A DNA stretch of 64,000 nt from Oscarella lobularis (GCF_947507565.1 NC_089188.1:1054001-1118000); one strand, 5' to 3'; shown: positions 43,401 through 55,170, numbered from the stretch's first letter. Translations and numbers: made by a program. The notes: generated by a model from the letters alone, not told the origin.

Positions 43401-45392
43401 ACAACAAACCTCAATGGACGACAAAAGATGACGGAAAGGAAATAGTCGTTTACGAAGACAGGTCAGTTGTTGATCCTACTTTCTATAACTTCTAATTAAT
43501 CAAGACGTTTTTCACGCAGTAGCGACGCCAGTGCTTTGATTAGTAAAGCGGCGTTCGACGACGTGGAATTCAGCGGCACTCTCTACGCCGACAACCGCGA
43601 CGGATACGTCGGAATTGTTTTCGGGTACCAAAGCAACAGGTAGAAATATTCGTTAGTGCCTCTCTCTCTCTCTCGGAGGTTAATTAATTGACATTGGCAG
43701 AAAATTCTATTTGCTCGAGTGGAAACAAAGCCAGGAGAGGTTGTCTCAGTTCGATGACTATCCAATTCCATTCGCTCGACAGGGATTCCAACTAAAGGCA
43801 GAAAACGCGTCTTCAATTAAAACTAGACAAACAACGCTCTTTGATCTATTAGGTTATCGATTCGAGCAGCGGTCCGGGGGGAAGTCTACGCGACGCGCTG
43901 TGGCACAGTCGCACGAGCGTAAACGAAACTCGCCTCCTATGGTCCAACTCGACGATTCCGTGGGACGCCCAGACGGCCTATCGTTGGATCATCGTTCACA
44001 ATCCGGCGAACGGATTGATTCGGATCAAGTGGTATCAAGACACCGCTCTCGTCGTTGACAGCGGCGACGTGTACGATGTCACGCACTACGGCGGTCGGCT
44101 AGGCGTTTTCGTCTTTCCTCAAGCCAAGGTTAGAGTCGCCTTCGTTCAGTTGCAGTACAAGTGTCTTCAGGTACGTACGCAGTGGTGACGGCTTCTTTGA
44201 TGATGGCCTTTTCGTTTTAGAATTTGAATTATGCATTGTCGTTCTCTGGATCGACGGGCGCGGTTGAACTGGTGCCTTTGAAAGATATAGGAGCAGCGAT
44301 CGGCAGGAACTCCTCTGTGACGCTAGGATTTTCCGTTGGAGCTTGGATTTTTATTGATCGTTGCAGGTAGGACTCGAAAATAACGTTCAGGTGAATGAAA
44401 GGCTCAGGCTATTCGCGCGGCGTTTTAGGGATATCACCTGTACTTTTAAAAGAAATACGACGTTTGGAAACGGGATTCCCGATTTGGGCATATTTCACCA
44501 GGTAGATGACGACGATTTTGACTGGGACTTGACTTCCACTCACACGCCGACGTTTGGGACGGGCCCCTTGGCTGATCATACCGGAGGAAACAAAGGCTTT
44601 TACGCGTACGTAGAAGCGTCGGGAAACAATCGTGACGGAGAAGAGGTATAATTTCAGATAGTACGTCTCTTTCTAATTTCTTACCAGGCCCAGCTGGAAA
44701 GTGAATGCTTCCCGTCTGGCCCCGGTTGCACTTTGTCATTTTGGTATCACATGCATGGACTCGTTCTCTCTGGCTCGCCGCCCCAGATAGGATCATTGCT
44801 TGTCGAAGTAAATGCAGACCGTTACGGATGGCGTCCGATTTTTTACCGGTCGTCCGATCACGGCTCTCAGTGGAATCACACCTTGATTGACCTTTCGGTA
44901 GTAGAACCAAGGCTCCAATGTTCGTATGTGCTATTACAGCTATTGTGTAGGACTATAGGAGCGACATTACGCTGCGGTTTACTGCACGGATAAGCGGAGT
45001 TCGAAGCGATATTGCCCTTGACGATGTCGTTCTCAGGTAGCTGTACAGATTGTATTGTATATATACCACTCTCCTTCTTTTTCTAGTGATAGCTGCGGAG
45101 TGCAGTCGAGATGTGACGAACCGCTCACCGTATTTGAGACGAACTCTTCAGGTTTTTTTTCTTTGTATTTTGGACTAATGCTGGTCTATCGGCTATTTTC
45201 AGATCTCACAGTAAGGATTAATAAAGGACAGTATGGCGAGATGTCTGCTTTTGAAAGTGCAAGTCTTTCATTTAATCATCGCAAAGTTCCTGTCCGTCAA
45301 TGGGTTTTCGTCTCTGGCTCAGTTATCGGTGTAAATATCGGCGGTGTAAATGTAATGGCACTGATTTGTGATTTGTGTGATATTTTATGTGA
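40478..45392 (+). CDS. T copy B: Sushi-EGF-TSP3-TSP-C-LamG-like-MAM extracellular protein (3' end in gap)
   Basis: Exons join in frame for about 1,195 residues before a gap: 40478-40674, 40717-40815, 40869-40934, 40995-41027, 41080-41124, 41180-41257, 41310-41431, 41483-41910, 41973-42098, 42157-43002, 43059-43163, 43227-43271, 43325-43461, 43520-43639, 43701-43797, 43853-44170, 44221-44366, 44429-44645, 44688-44897, 44951-45036, 45087-45151, 45203 onward. Order: signal peptide; the unnamed Cys module shared with R1; four Sushi domains; EGF (CSSNARCESLGPGAYACTC); Ca-binding TSP3 repeats (DGDGVGDACDNC); thrombospondin C-terminal lectin-like domain (GYQSNRKFYLLEWKQ, SLRDALWHS, GGRLGVFVFPQ); a short LamG-like piece; MAM (FDWDLTSTHTPTFGTGP, RSDIALDDVVL). 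Canonical thrombospondins lack Sushi and MAM. Secreted; perhaps an oligomeric matrix or opsonin-like protein, which is inference. Confidence 0.85.
43798..43852 (+). other. GC-AG intron in T copy B
   Basis: Exon ...QLK ends AAG and the next base pair is GC, not GT. The acceptor TATTAG is normal. Only this junction restores the TSP-C frame (QLK to VIDSSSGPGGSLRD). Reading through gives an unrelated sequence and loses the domain. Confidence 0.75.
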
Positions 45393-45592
45393 NNNNNNNN
45401 NNNNNNNNNNNNNNNNNNNNNNNNNNNNNNNNNNNNNNNNNNNNNNNNNNNNNNNNNNNNNNNNNNNNNNNNNNNNNNNNNNNNNNNNNNNNNNNNNNNN
45501 NNNNNNNNNNNNNNNNNNNNNNNNNNNNNNNNNNNNNNNNNNNNNNNNNNNNNNNNNNNNNNNNNNNNNNNNNNNNNNNNNNNNNNNNNNNN
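45393..45592. other. Assembly gap (200 N)
   Basis: Exactly 200 N, a conventional placeholder. The end of gene T and possibly the promoter of the glypican gene are hidden here. Confidence 0.99.
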
Positions 45593-45738
45593 CGTCTAAT
45601 GCGATTACGCTCTCCGCCAATCGCACGCACTGGATCGTAACGAAAGCGAATTACCATTACCCAAGGCACCAGTCTGGTTACGCGGATTTGTTGACTTCCC
45701 TTCGCCCCTCGCAATACACCGTTCCCAGCCAGAGAGAC

Positions 45739-47990
45739 ATGATCGTTGACATCGCTTTGTTCTTCTCCTTGTTGGGAGCGACCCTATTCGCTTCCGCCCC
45801 CGTCGACGCGGCGACGCCGACGCCGCCCAGTTGCGCGGCAGCGCGACTCTCGCACATCGCCGAACGATCGCAAGCGAAGGGGCACATGTACGATGAACCG
45901 AAGGCACATCTCGGTAAGAAAGAGAACGGAGAACGAAAAGAATGACGTCAACCGCGTGTCTAAACATAGCCGAAGAGACGCGCCTGTGTCGGTCGGCGAC
46001 GCCGACGTGCTGTTCCACGATCGCCGAAGCCGCCGTCGAGCAATTTGCCGGACACGAACTGCAACGCGTCGTTCGCAACGCGTTCGAGCCGGTCGCGAAG
46101 ACGTTTACTCATTTCGAAGAGACGTTTTCAGGTAAGTACACAGCGCCGACACGCGAACGCGCGGGGGAGAGCATGGAAGCGCAGGTGTCGCGACACGCGC
46201 GTTCGATTCCTCTCGAGCGACCGACGAATTGCGCGGTTTCTCCCGTCTATTTTATTCTTTGCGACTAAAAACCGCGGGCGCGGCTCCTCTTTACGGTCAA
46301 CTCATTATTAGTCGGAACTGTGCGGTTTGGTCCGTACGCTTCGCCCCCGCGCGAAGAGGCCTCCCCTTTCTCGCGCTTGACTTGAGATCGCGCGTCGTGC
46401 CAGCGTCGCGAACGCGTGCGATGGGTGGTCGAGTATGCATAAAATTCGATCAGACTGGCGCGACTCCTTTTGTCAACGAACTCGAACAAGAGAGCATTGA
46501 ATGCGTTTCTAAGGCTTTTTTCTCCCTCCCCCCCTCCCCATCAGCGCTGATCGACACCGCGCTTACGAGCAGTCGAACTCGCGCTATCGACGTCTTCAAT
46601 AGCGCCTACGCGGACTTCTTTTCGAACGACGCCATCTTCGATCCGCTCTACGATGCCATGCGAAAATTCATCTTTACGCGCGAAGGCGACGTCGACGCGG
46701 GCTTGACGAAAGTGCGCAACGATCTCGTCATCACCGCGTTCGCCATCTTGCTCGAGCTCGAAGTCGACGGTTTCACGGAAGCGGAGCGCACGTGCATACT
46801 GAGCTACGTCGAGAGAACGGGCGAATCGGAAAGCGGCGTTTTTAATGGAAAAATGGCCTTCATACGTCGACTCGTCAATCGAGCGACGAATATATCGACG
46901 GCGCTCGCGATCGCCGTCGATACCGGTAAACGCGTTGTCGATCTCACTCAGTCATTGTGTCCCGAGAGCGAGTGCGTGCGCAATTTCGCGCGCACGGTCC
47001 ACTGTTCCATGTGCGCGGGGCACGTGGACGTGAAGCCGTGTCGCGCGCTCTGCGAGAACATTTTGCCCGGCTGTATCGGCGACTTGAGCGCGCTGAGCGA
47101 GGCGTTCAACGACTTTCTCGGAAAATTGTCGCGACTCTTTATCGAAACGGGCAATGTTAGCCCTCAATCGGCAATGCGCGACATCGGAACGGAATTTTCG
47201 TTTGCCGCGATGGAACTCAGCGTGACCCTACCCGGAAATCACGGAAAACTCGTAAATTATTAAATTTTTTTATTGGAGCACGTGCTGTGATTTTCTTTTT
47301 AGATTCGAGACGCTTGCGGATTTCCGGCGCGACGAAAGCGATCTGTTCTTGAATCTCAAATCTTCGGCCCGGGATCGTCGGGAGGTGGCGCACCAGATGC
47401 GGAACGCACTCCTCCGAGTGCCATGGATTTCAAAGTGCAGTTGGATTTCGCTCGCGGAGCTATTGTTCAGTTCCACGACGCCGTGGAAATGCTCACAAAG
47501 AATGTCTGTGAAAGGATTTCATCGGATGACGACAGTTCATGTTGGAATGGAGAGCGCGTGGGACCGTGAGTCTTGAAAGGACCAATACAAGCTCGTTTTT
47601 CTTACCGATCTTTTCTAGATATGGCGCTAAATCGAGACCCCAACAGGCGGATCGACCTCGGCAGCGACTTGTGAACAGTCTGAGAATGAATTGCAGAGGG
47701 CCTCGAGTATTATATCTAATTGGGTTGATTTGGGTCACTGGAGGACGAATCCGTCGCGTTCGCCTTGCAGTGGTCCGCTACCCGAGACCGAGACCACGCC
47801 AACTGCTGCAAGTGACTGTCCTGAGGATGACGACGATTGTGTCAGTAATAATGTCCGAAGTGGCTCTGGAGACGATGATCCGGGCGTCCAGTCGGACGTC
47901 ATCGCTCCGATAGTGAATCCGACCACGCCTTTTCGTGTTCGAGTACCGGGGGTTCAGCAAATAAGCCAGCGGTTTTCAGAACAGTTCTAG
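45739..47990 (+). CDS. Glypican-like heparan-sulphate proteoglycan core
   Basis: Exons 45739-45913, 45970-46131, 46545-47251, 47303-47565, about 47619-47990. Signal peptide (MIVDIALFFSLLGATLFASA), then the glypican Cys-rich N-lobe (ETRLCRSATPTCC), conserved CRALCENILPGCIGDL and CWNGERVG. An acidic segment with SGSGDDDPG suits glycosaminoglycan attachment. Glypicans are co-receptors for Wnt, BMP and Hedgehog ligands, and the next gene is the Wnt receptor RYK. Problem: canonical splicing of exon 4 to 47,619 enters a frame ending at 47,913 with a basic tail, while the acidic tail lies in another frame ending at 47,990. Either a splice site is unusual or there is an indel. No GPI-signal hydrophobic tail is visible in either frame. 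Confidence 0.78.
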
Positions 47991-48224
47991 TTGCATCACT
48001 TTTTGGTGGCGGCACTCGCTTGGCTCATGTGATAAACTTTCGAGACAGTTATAATAAGAGTAGTAGTACTACTGTAGTAGTACAAAGTTAGGATGCACAA
48101 TCGCATGAAAAAATTGTAATAAGTGTATAACAATAAATACATATATACCATGTGACCGGATGTTATCGGTGATATCAAGAGTCTCGTCCACTGGTAATGT
48201 CCTTTTGTTGACGCGTCGCTCTTC
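47991..48224. other. Intergenic region between the glypican and RYK genes
   Basis: 234 bp, AT-rich, with an AATAAA at about 48,131. A short spacer for two same-strand genes, with no ORF. Confidence 0.4.
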
Positions 48225-51200
48225 ATGGCGGCGTCTGCGATCGTCCTGTGCGTTCTGCTCCGAATCGTCGGCGGCACGCTCGACATCTACCTCGACAAGA
48301 ATGAAACGAAAGCCTTCGGTAAGACACCCGATCGTCTTCGATCTTCGAGACGAAACGACAACGAAGAACGCGGGAGACGTACGTTCGGTATTTATTCCTA
48401 GGAATGTCAGAAAGTCGTTTCTACTACGTAAGAAACGGCGATCTCGTCGACGGATCGTTCCGCAATCCTCACGTCATACCGTACGACAAGTCGGGCATCC
48501 GTTTCACGTGGAACGCACAATCATCGGTATCGATACAGTTACATGCATAGCTACGCCGACATTCGATACACTGACAGGAGAGAAACGCGATATAGCCCAA
48601 CGCTAGAGGCGCGCTCGCACCACAGTGTAGAAACCGCGAAGGCATTTTTCTTTCGGAACCGAGCCTTTCTGGTCGTCGTCGACGCTTAATGCTATTTAGA
48701 CGAGTGTTCCACTTCCCCTCGGGCCCGGTGAACGGGGATTCTCATCGACGCGCGACCGATCCTTTCTCTTTTTTCTCGCGTTCGCGCGCGTTTCTGTAGT
48801 GGCTCTACTCGATGCGATTCCAATCGAGCGACGAGAGCGTCATGCGTCAGCCGTCGACTCTAATCAACGCCATCGGAATCGTACCGCGAAACGTTTCGTG
48901 TAAGCAGAGTTCGCCGTACGTCGTTCGTTCGCGCGTTTTTTTTTTTTTCGTTCGCGTGTGTTGGGCCCCCCTTCGCGTGTAATTCGACGATTAGCTGGAT
49001 GCGGAAGTAACCCGTTTTATGCACGTACGTCCGCGGAAGGGCTTCGCGGCGTCGGCGGCGACTGTTCCGTCGCCCCGCCGCCCTCTTTATCTCGTCCATT
49101 CCTTATGCTAACACACGTGATGCAAGCGCGCGCTTTGTGCCTTTATTTAGCCTTCTTCATCTCGTTGCCGTGCGCCGGCACGGGCGAGGCGACGTTTCGC
49201 TTCGCGCTCAACATAAGCGATTTGCGATACTCCTCGGTGCGCGCGCTCATCGTTTCCATTCAGCGACCGCGCCTGTGCGGACGCAACGTCAAGCGTGAGT
49301 GATGAGAGGGCGGGGGAGGAGGAGGAGGGGGGGGGGGGGGGGGGGGGGGGGATCAATCGATTAATTAATAAAAGCAACGTCTCGAGACTGATTGATTGGG
49401 TTCATCGTGGAGGGGCCCCACAATATGGCAAGTAAACACAATTTCGTACCAGTGACGTAGAGCGGTTTTACAGACATGTAACGTGTAGAGCTGCTCTAAA
49501 AAATGACAATGGGATATATTAGCTGGATTTGTTTCTAAGATAATTTTATTTTTGCACGTTTTACAGATGTTACGCCGGCGCCGCCGCCAAAGGATCCTAA
49601 CGGTTCGAAATTCAAATTTATTATTACTTATAATCACGTGATTTATATACGTTCAGATAACACCGTTTCGAACAAAGGCGGAGACGATTCTTTAGACGAG
49701 GAGAAGACGTCGTGGACGTTCAAGCTCACCGTCGCCGTGGCGTCGACCATCCTAGCCATCGTCATCATCATCTTCATCGGATTCCAATATAGAAAGTGCA
49801 ACGAGCCGAAGCTGAGCGAAGCCCAAGCGAGAGCGGAACTGATAACGCTACGATCTCTGCCCGGCGACGTCGCCCTCGGAACGATGAATCCCAAGACGAC
49901 GCTGAACGGAAACTGCAATGACTGTAAGACAGATATATAGGAGTCTTCGCTCGATCGATGGGGTGGAAACGCTTTCTGTGTAGCCGGTTACGCGAGCCGA
50001 GTCGTTGACAGCGGGCGCTCCGCCGCGTCTAAGCTGAAAAGCGTTCAAGTCGACCGAAGACGAATTTCTCTTGAGGTGACCGTGAAGGAAGGTAAGGAAT
50101 CGGAATTAATGCCTCTTATTCATCTTCCTAAGAAATCCTCCTCCTAATATTGATGAACCCCAATATCTCTTATCAATCTTACTTTAGACTCTGGAGTGTA
50201 TCAAAGGCACCTCTGGTGTCTTTGGCTTCCTCCTAGTATAGATTCCCTAATAGGCTCCCCCTTTTTTTATAGGCGCGTCTTTTGTACAGTGAACGGTCTC
50301 TCATTCCATACCTGACCTATATCCCTGCCTCTAGTTGCGGAGTAGATTCTGATTCGATTTGTCCTTAGGCACTATTGGCATCTTCTGCCTTGGCAAATTG
50401 GGTCACTTCGATCCGGATATGGTCAGTGTGGGCAGTCGAGTGACTCGCGAAAAGAGCCCCCATCTGGGTGGCGAGGACGTGCTGGTAAAAGCAATCAAAG
50501 GCGGCGCGTCCGATCGCGACATACACCAGTTCCTCGCAACCGCGTCCAAATTTGTCCTCGATCCCCATCGCAATGTTCTCACAGTTATTGGCATAACCTC
50601 CGCAATGACCGGCCTTCCGGCCATCGTCTATCCCTTCGTATCAGACGGCGTCATCTTGAAAGAAATGCTACGTAAACACAAGAAAACGAACGCTTCGGGA
50701 ATTCCGTTGCAGGTAATTAATTAACGCCCGTTCGAGCTATAGAGACGAGTATTACAGTCGTCCTTTTTCTCGTTTCAAAGCCGCTATCCGTGCCTCAGCT
50801 CGTATACATATCCGCTCAGCTTGCGCGCGGGCTGAACCACTTGGCTCGAAATCGGGTCGTACACGCGGACATCGCGACGAGAAATTGCCTGTACGTGAAT
50901 CCAACTGGAAGGAAAAACGAGATAGTCATATTTTTTAGAATTACTGGCCAGTTACAGGTGATGATCACCGACGGCGTTCTCGGTAGCGACTTGTATCCGG
51001 ATGAATATGACTCGATTGGAGGGCCCAACGGAGAGCGGCTTCCGGTTAAGTGGATGGCGGCGGAGACTCTCGCGGGGGGTCCTTGCAGGACGGAGAGTAA
51101 TGTGGTAAGGTGGCTTCGGAGGGAGGTTTTTATATGGAGCTCGTTATTTTTTCTTTCTTTCTTTCTTTCAGTGGTCGTTTGGCGTTAGCGTTTGGGAAAT

Positions 51201-51477
51201 TATGACGCAGGGGGACGTTCCTTATGAGAAGGAGTCGCCTGGTAATATGCTTGCTTATCTAACGGAAGGACAACGATTGGATCAGCCGCCTTCTTGCCCG
51301 AATCAAGTGTACGATTGTCTGGGAGGGGAATGTGTTTTTTTTTGTGTTTAGAAGTTGGGTTTCAGGTTTTCGTTGATGGGCCAGTGTTGGGCACTTTCGC
51401 CTGAGGATCGACCGAATTTTCACCAGTTGACTATCTCGTTGCATGAATTCTATGCAGCGTTGACCTGCTTTATATAG
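48225..51477 (+). CDS. RYK: RYK-type Wnt receptor with atypical kinase domain
   Basis: Eleven exons close in frame to 596 residues: 48225-48318, 48402-48526, 48800-48899, 49151-49294, 49567-49602, 49657-49923, 49984-50091, 50369-50712, 50781-51104, 51172-51308, 51366-51477. Order: signal peptide; WIF domain (LDIYLDKNETKAFG, RFYYVRNGDL, WLYSMRFQSS, ATFRFALNISDL); juxtamembrane linker; TM (LTVAVASTILAIVIIIFIGF); a kinase-like domain. Kinase landmarks: altered glycine loop EGTIGIF, VLVKAIK lysine, VVHADIATRN catalytic loop, ITDGVLGSD in place of DFG, VKWMAAETL, WSFGVSVWEIM. The DFG change parallels the DNA motif of vertebrate RYK, so it is probably a pseudokinase. RYK binds Wnt through the WIF domain. 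The kinase part is duplicated at 55.9 kb. Confidence 0.93.
49327..49351 (+). repeat. Poly-G tract (25 G) in a RYK intron
   Basis: Uninterrupted run of 25 G preceded by GGGGGAGGAGGAGG. A G-quadruplex is likely on paper. Run length may be unreliable in the assembly. Confidence 0.85.
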
Positions 51478-51560
51478 ATGGATAGATAGATAGATAGATA
51501 GATAGATAGTTTGAGACTCATACCACGTAGAAAGAGAGAGAGAGAGAGAGAGTAAATAGA
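51478..51560 (+). repeat. (GATA)n and (GA)n microsatellites after RYK
   Basis: GATA units immediately follow the RYK stop, then a GA run at about 51,533-51,552. A shorter version recurs after the RYK pseudogene (56,784-56,860), supporting a duplicated unit. Confidence 0.85.
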
Positions 51561-52119
51561 CAAACTGGCAGAGATCAGACAGATAGGTAAACAGTACTAG
51601 GTTCTTTCTTTGCACCTGCTGATTAGGTCGATTGACAGTTTTGCATTAGCTAAGGGAGTTATTTTTGCTTTAGAAACGCTAAGTGCAGTGTGTCATGGTT
51701 AAACATGATTTGAGTTGTTGTCGCATATGGTGCAATTAATTAGTCAGGCTTTGGTAGCTGAGAAAATACAGCAGTTCAATCTTGAGGTGAGCACGAAACA
51801 AGATCCTCCGTCAGGTTTTTGGCAGTTTCTCTCTCCCCAGCCCATTTCATTTTTCCACCGGACGCGTTTTATAGAAAAGGAGCACAGTCGCCTGGAAATC
51901 CGCCTCCAAGGCGGACTGTAATGTGCGAACGGTAGCTAATGAAGTAAAGGCTCTATTGTACCGTCCAGGATAGGCCAGAAAAGATCAGACGTTTTCACTA
52001 GGGAATTAATTAAAGCAGAGGAGACAATACAACGTCGAAAATGTTCTCAGGTTTGTTCCGGCACAGTGCTTTACAAGGGCGACTCTTTGTAGTTTTTTTT
52101 AGTCTTCTTGTCATTCTCA
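51561..52119. other. Spacer between RYK and R5
   Basis: About 560 bp with similarity to 56,870-57,407 of the downstream unit. No ORF I can support. Probably holds the R5 promoter. Confidence 0.4.
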
Positions 52120-54732
52120 ATGCAGATCTTCGGGTTCTTGGGTTGCCTGTCGCTATTGACGCTTGCAACGACAGGTACGCATACAAATCTCTCAGCGTCA
52201 TAGAGTAGATTTTGATTCGCGAGTTCAGCGTTGCCCGACCAGTTTCTGCTCATTGCCCAGAGAACGCAGATTCGCGGCGTCGACGTGAATAGCGGCAAAG
52301 ACGTCATTTCGCCGATCAAAAGTCTCTTCAGCAGCGATTTCACCGCGTACGGCGTCGATTACGCGGCCGAAACGAAAGAATTCATTTGGCCTGACGCCCA
52401 CGCTGGTCGCATCCTCGTCGGCAATTCGACGCATCAGAGAACAATTGCCACCGGCCTGCGTCTTCCGATTGACGTCGCCTACGATTGGATCAGCAGAAAT
52501 GTCTACTTCACCGACGCTGTGCTTGACATCGTGGGAGTGGTATCCTTCGATGGCGACTGTCACATCACTTTGGTGAAAACGGGGCTCGATCAGCCTCGAT
52601 CCATTGTCGTCGATCCCGAAGCCGGATACGTCTTCTGGACGGATCGAGGCTCTAATCCGAAAATCGAAAGGGCATACTTGAGTGGTAAGAATCGACAAAC
52701 TGTGTTTCAGGGTTACGGTTTGCCGATTGCGTTGACACTCGATCGAAAGGCGAAGAAAGTTTATTGGCTGGATTCTCAGCATAACACTGTAAGCAAACGG
52801 GTAGCTATTCAATATATTTTCTATTAGCTATTGTACTTAGCTCGAGTCAGCCGATTATAATGGAGCAAATTGGAAGATCTTGTTTATCGCTGCAACCAGA
52901 AGCTATGACATTCATCCTTTCTCCGCTGTTTTTGACGGTGCTAACGTTCTGTGGTCCGATTGGACGGGGCGTTTCATTCTTTCGGCACCAATCACGCGTC
53001 CGTATCAAATCAAATTGGTAAGGAGACTCGGCCTCATGCCCTACGGCATCGCCTTGTATAATTCCAGTAACGTCGGAGGTACGGAAATGTCGTGAGACAT
53101 ACACTCGCTTGATTTTGTCAATAGGAACGAATGGTTGTGCTGTAAACAACGGAGGGTGTTCCCAGTTGTGCTTGCCGGAACCACGCGGGTCACACGTATG
53201 CGCCTGCTGTCGCGGAGTATTGCAGTCTGATAACAGAACGTGTCTCATTGATCACGGTACAAAGCGCTTGTATCTTAATATATATAACCTGTCTTCTTCT
53301 AGAGAAATCTTTTCCGTACTTCTTGGTGGCTGATTATAACAGCGCACGAGGTCTCGACGTCGAAACGCTAGCAGACGTTCATCCACCGCTACGCGGGCTA
53401 CAGCTAGCAATAGGAATTGACTACGATCCCGTTCGAGAAACCATCTACTATACGGACACTTACACGGATAAAATACACGCAATGTATCCTAATGGTACCA
53501 TCGAAACTTTGGTCTACGGCTTTATACATCCTGCTGGGGTGGCTGTCGACTGGATTGGATGCTACGTCTACTTCACGGACACGTTTTTGAACGTAGTAGG
53601 CTTTGCGAAAATGAATACGTCTGAATTGGTGATACTCATCAGGGACAATATGACTAATCCAAGAGACATTGCTCTGGATTTGACAAGGGGGTATGGAATG
53701 CAATAAATATCGTTTGCGTGTTATTGCTTCTTTTCTTAGAAAAATGTATTGGACCGACTTCTATAATTCAAGCGGGAGAATTGAACGAGCCGACATGGAC
53801 GGCAAAAATCGCGAGGTGATTATCAATAACGGTTTAGAGCAACCTAGCGGTCTGACACTTGATATTGAAAATGAAGTCATATATTGGGTAGACAAAAAGT
53901 CATTAAAAGTAAGTTGCATACTTTTTCTATGTTTGCTTAATTAACACATATGTATTCTATATAGATAGAAAAAAGCAATTTCGATGGAACAAATCGTACG
54001 ACCGTGGCATCGTCGCTTTCTGATCCATTTGACTTAGTATTCTACAACGGATCTCTGTACTGGACCGACTGGAATGAGAAGAACGTCGTACGTATGCAGG
54101 TTAATGCCAGTGGAGTGCCAATTTCGAACGCTACAACGTATGCCACTCCTTCCCCTCCTCTCCGAATTCCCTCGGGCATCGCACTCTACGATCCGCCAAG
54201 CCGTTTGCAGACACGAGAAAATCTGACCGAGCGATATCCACCATATTGTGCAGATTCATGTGCAGAAGAGCCAAGAGAGGCCAATGCAAGCTGCAATGAA
54301 AGCGACTGTTGTTTTTGTCCGCCGTATTGCGTTCCTGTTACAAAAGATGGGAAATTGTCAAGAAGCTGCTTTTGTACCGGAAACAACGCCCATCTTTGCC
54401 ATCCAATGCCAACGGCTTCCATAGAAAGCAAGAACGAGTCTTCTGGTATCATCACCTTGGTGTGTAAAGTTGCTGCTGGCGTAGACGTCAATATTCCGAC
54501 ACTATACACTCAGTGGCATGAGGGTATACATTCTTCCATCGATTTTACTTGGTGGTTCGGAGAAACTACTACCGGATCTTGTCATTACCATAGGCTGAAG
54601 ATTCCCATTGGCCAAAGAAACGGAACTTTTTCGTGCAGTGCCGCGAACTCATACGGAACGACAATTTCGAATAAAATCACGATTGACAGCAACACCGAGC
54701 CAACCAATTGTTCAGCGGAAAAAGGCACTTGA
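52120..54732 (+). CDS. R5: secreted YWTD-EGF-Ig protein
   Basis: Seven exons close in frame to 769 residues: 52120-52174, 52229-52788, 52841-53078, 53125-53256, 53303-53690, 53740-53908, 53965-54732. I chose the ATG at 52120 because it starts a clean signal peptide (MQIFGFLGCLSLLTLAT) shared with R6. Order: propeller 1 (FTDAVLD, FWTDRG, YWLDSQ); EGF (CAVNNGGCSQLCL); propeller 2 (YYTDT, FTDTF, YWTDF, YWVDK, YWTDW); a Cys-dense EGF-like unit (ESDCCFCPPYC); Ig (FTWWFGE, FSCSAANSYG); stop 25 residues after the Ig. There is no stalk, TM or GPI signal, so it appears soluble. The exon layout equals R1/R2 through the Ig exon. It could act as a soluble ligand-binding counterpart of the membrane members; that role is inference. 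Confidence 0.87.
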
Positions 54733-55170
54733 CGCTTCATTTCTTTGAAAGACCTTTGCCGTGCGTGCTGTGCCAATGTGTCTGTTTTAGTAATCTTTCT
54801 GTCTTGAACTAGCTTTCTTCTTGTATGTGAGCGTATTTGATTGCACCAGCATCTATGATTGCACGCATGAAGAAGTCGCTTCATTGTCCGGGCCTTCCTG
54901 TTTACGAAGTCGTCCGCGACGACGAAACGCCGCTGCGCAGCGCCGCGAGAGACGGCGCGACGGACGCCGTCGATTGGCTCCTCAAGAACACGACGATCGA
55001 CGTGGCGAAACGTCCGCGCACTTGACGCCTCGCGAATTTCGACGCTTTGCAGGCAGCGACGCGACCCGACGCACAAGGATTGAACCAAGGATTGTCCTGC
55101 TCACGTCGTCGATTGGTTGGTTGAGTTCGCCGATTGCAATTGCCCGTGCACTTTGCCGCCGCTTCGAGTG
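54733..55170 (+). pseudogene. Ankyrin-repeat-like fragment
   Basis: At about 54,920-55,024 one frame reads DDETPLRSAARDGATDAVDW and then LLKNTTIDV, which fits one ankyrin repeat (TPL..AA..G....V..LL). A second possible piece lies near 55,090-55,170. No complete gene is visible. It separates the two RYK-receptor units. Confidence 0.35.

Noticed and set aside
48958-49302. Plus-strand ORF with its own start at 48,958 as a separate gene
   Set aside because: It overlaps RYK exon 4 (49151-49294), whose phases fit the full RYK model.
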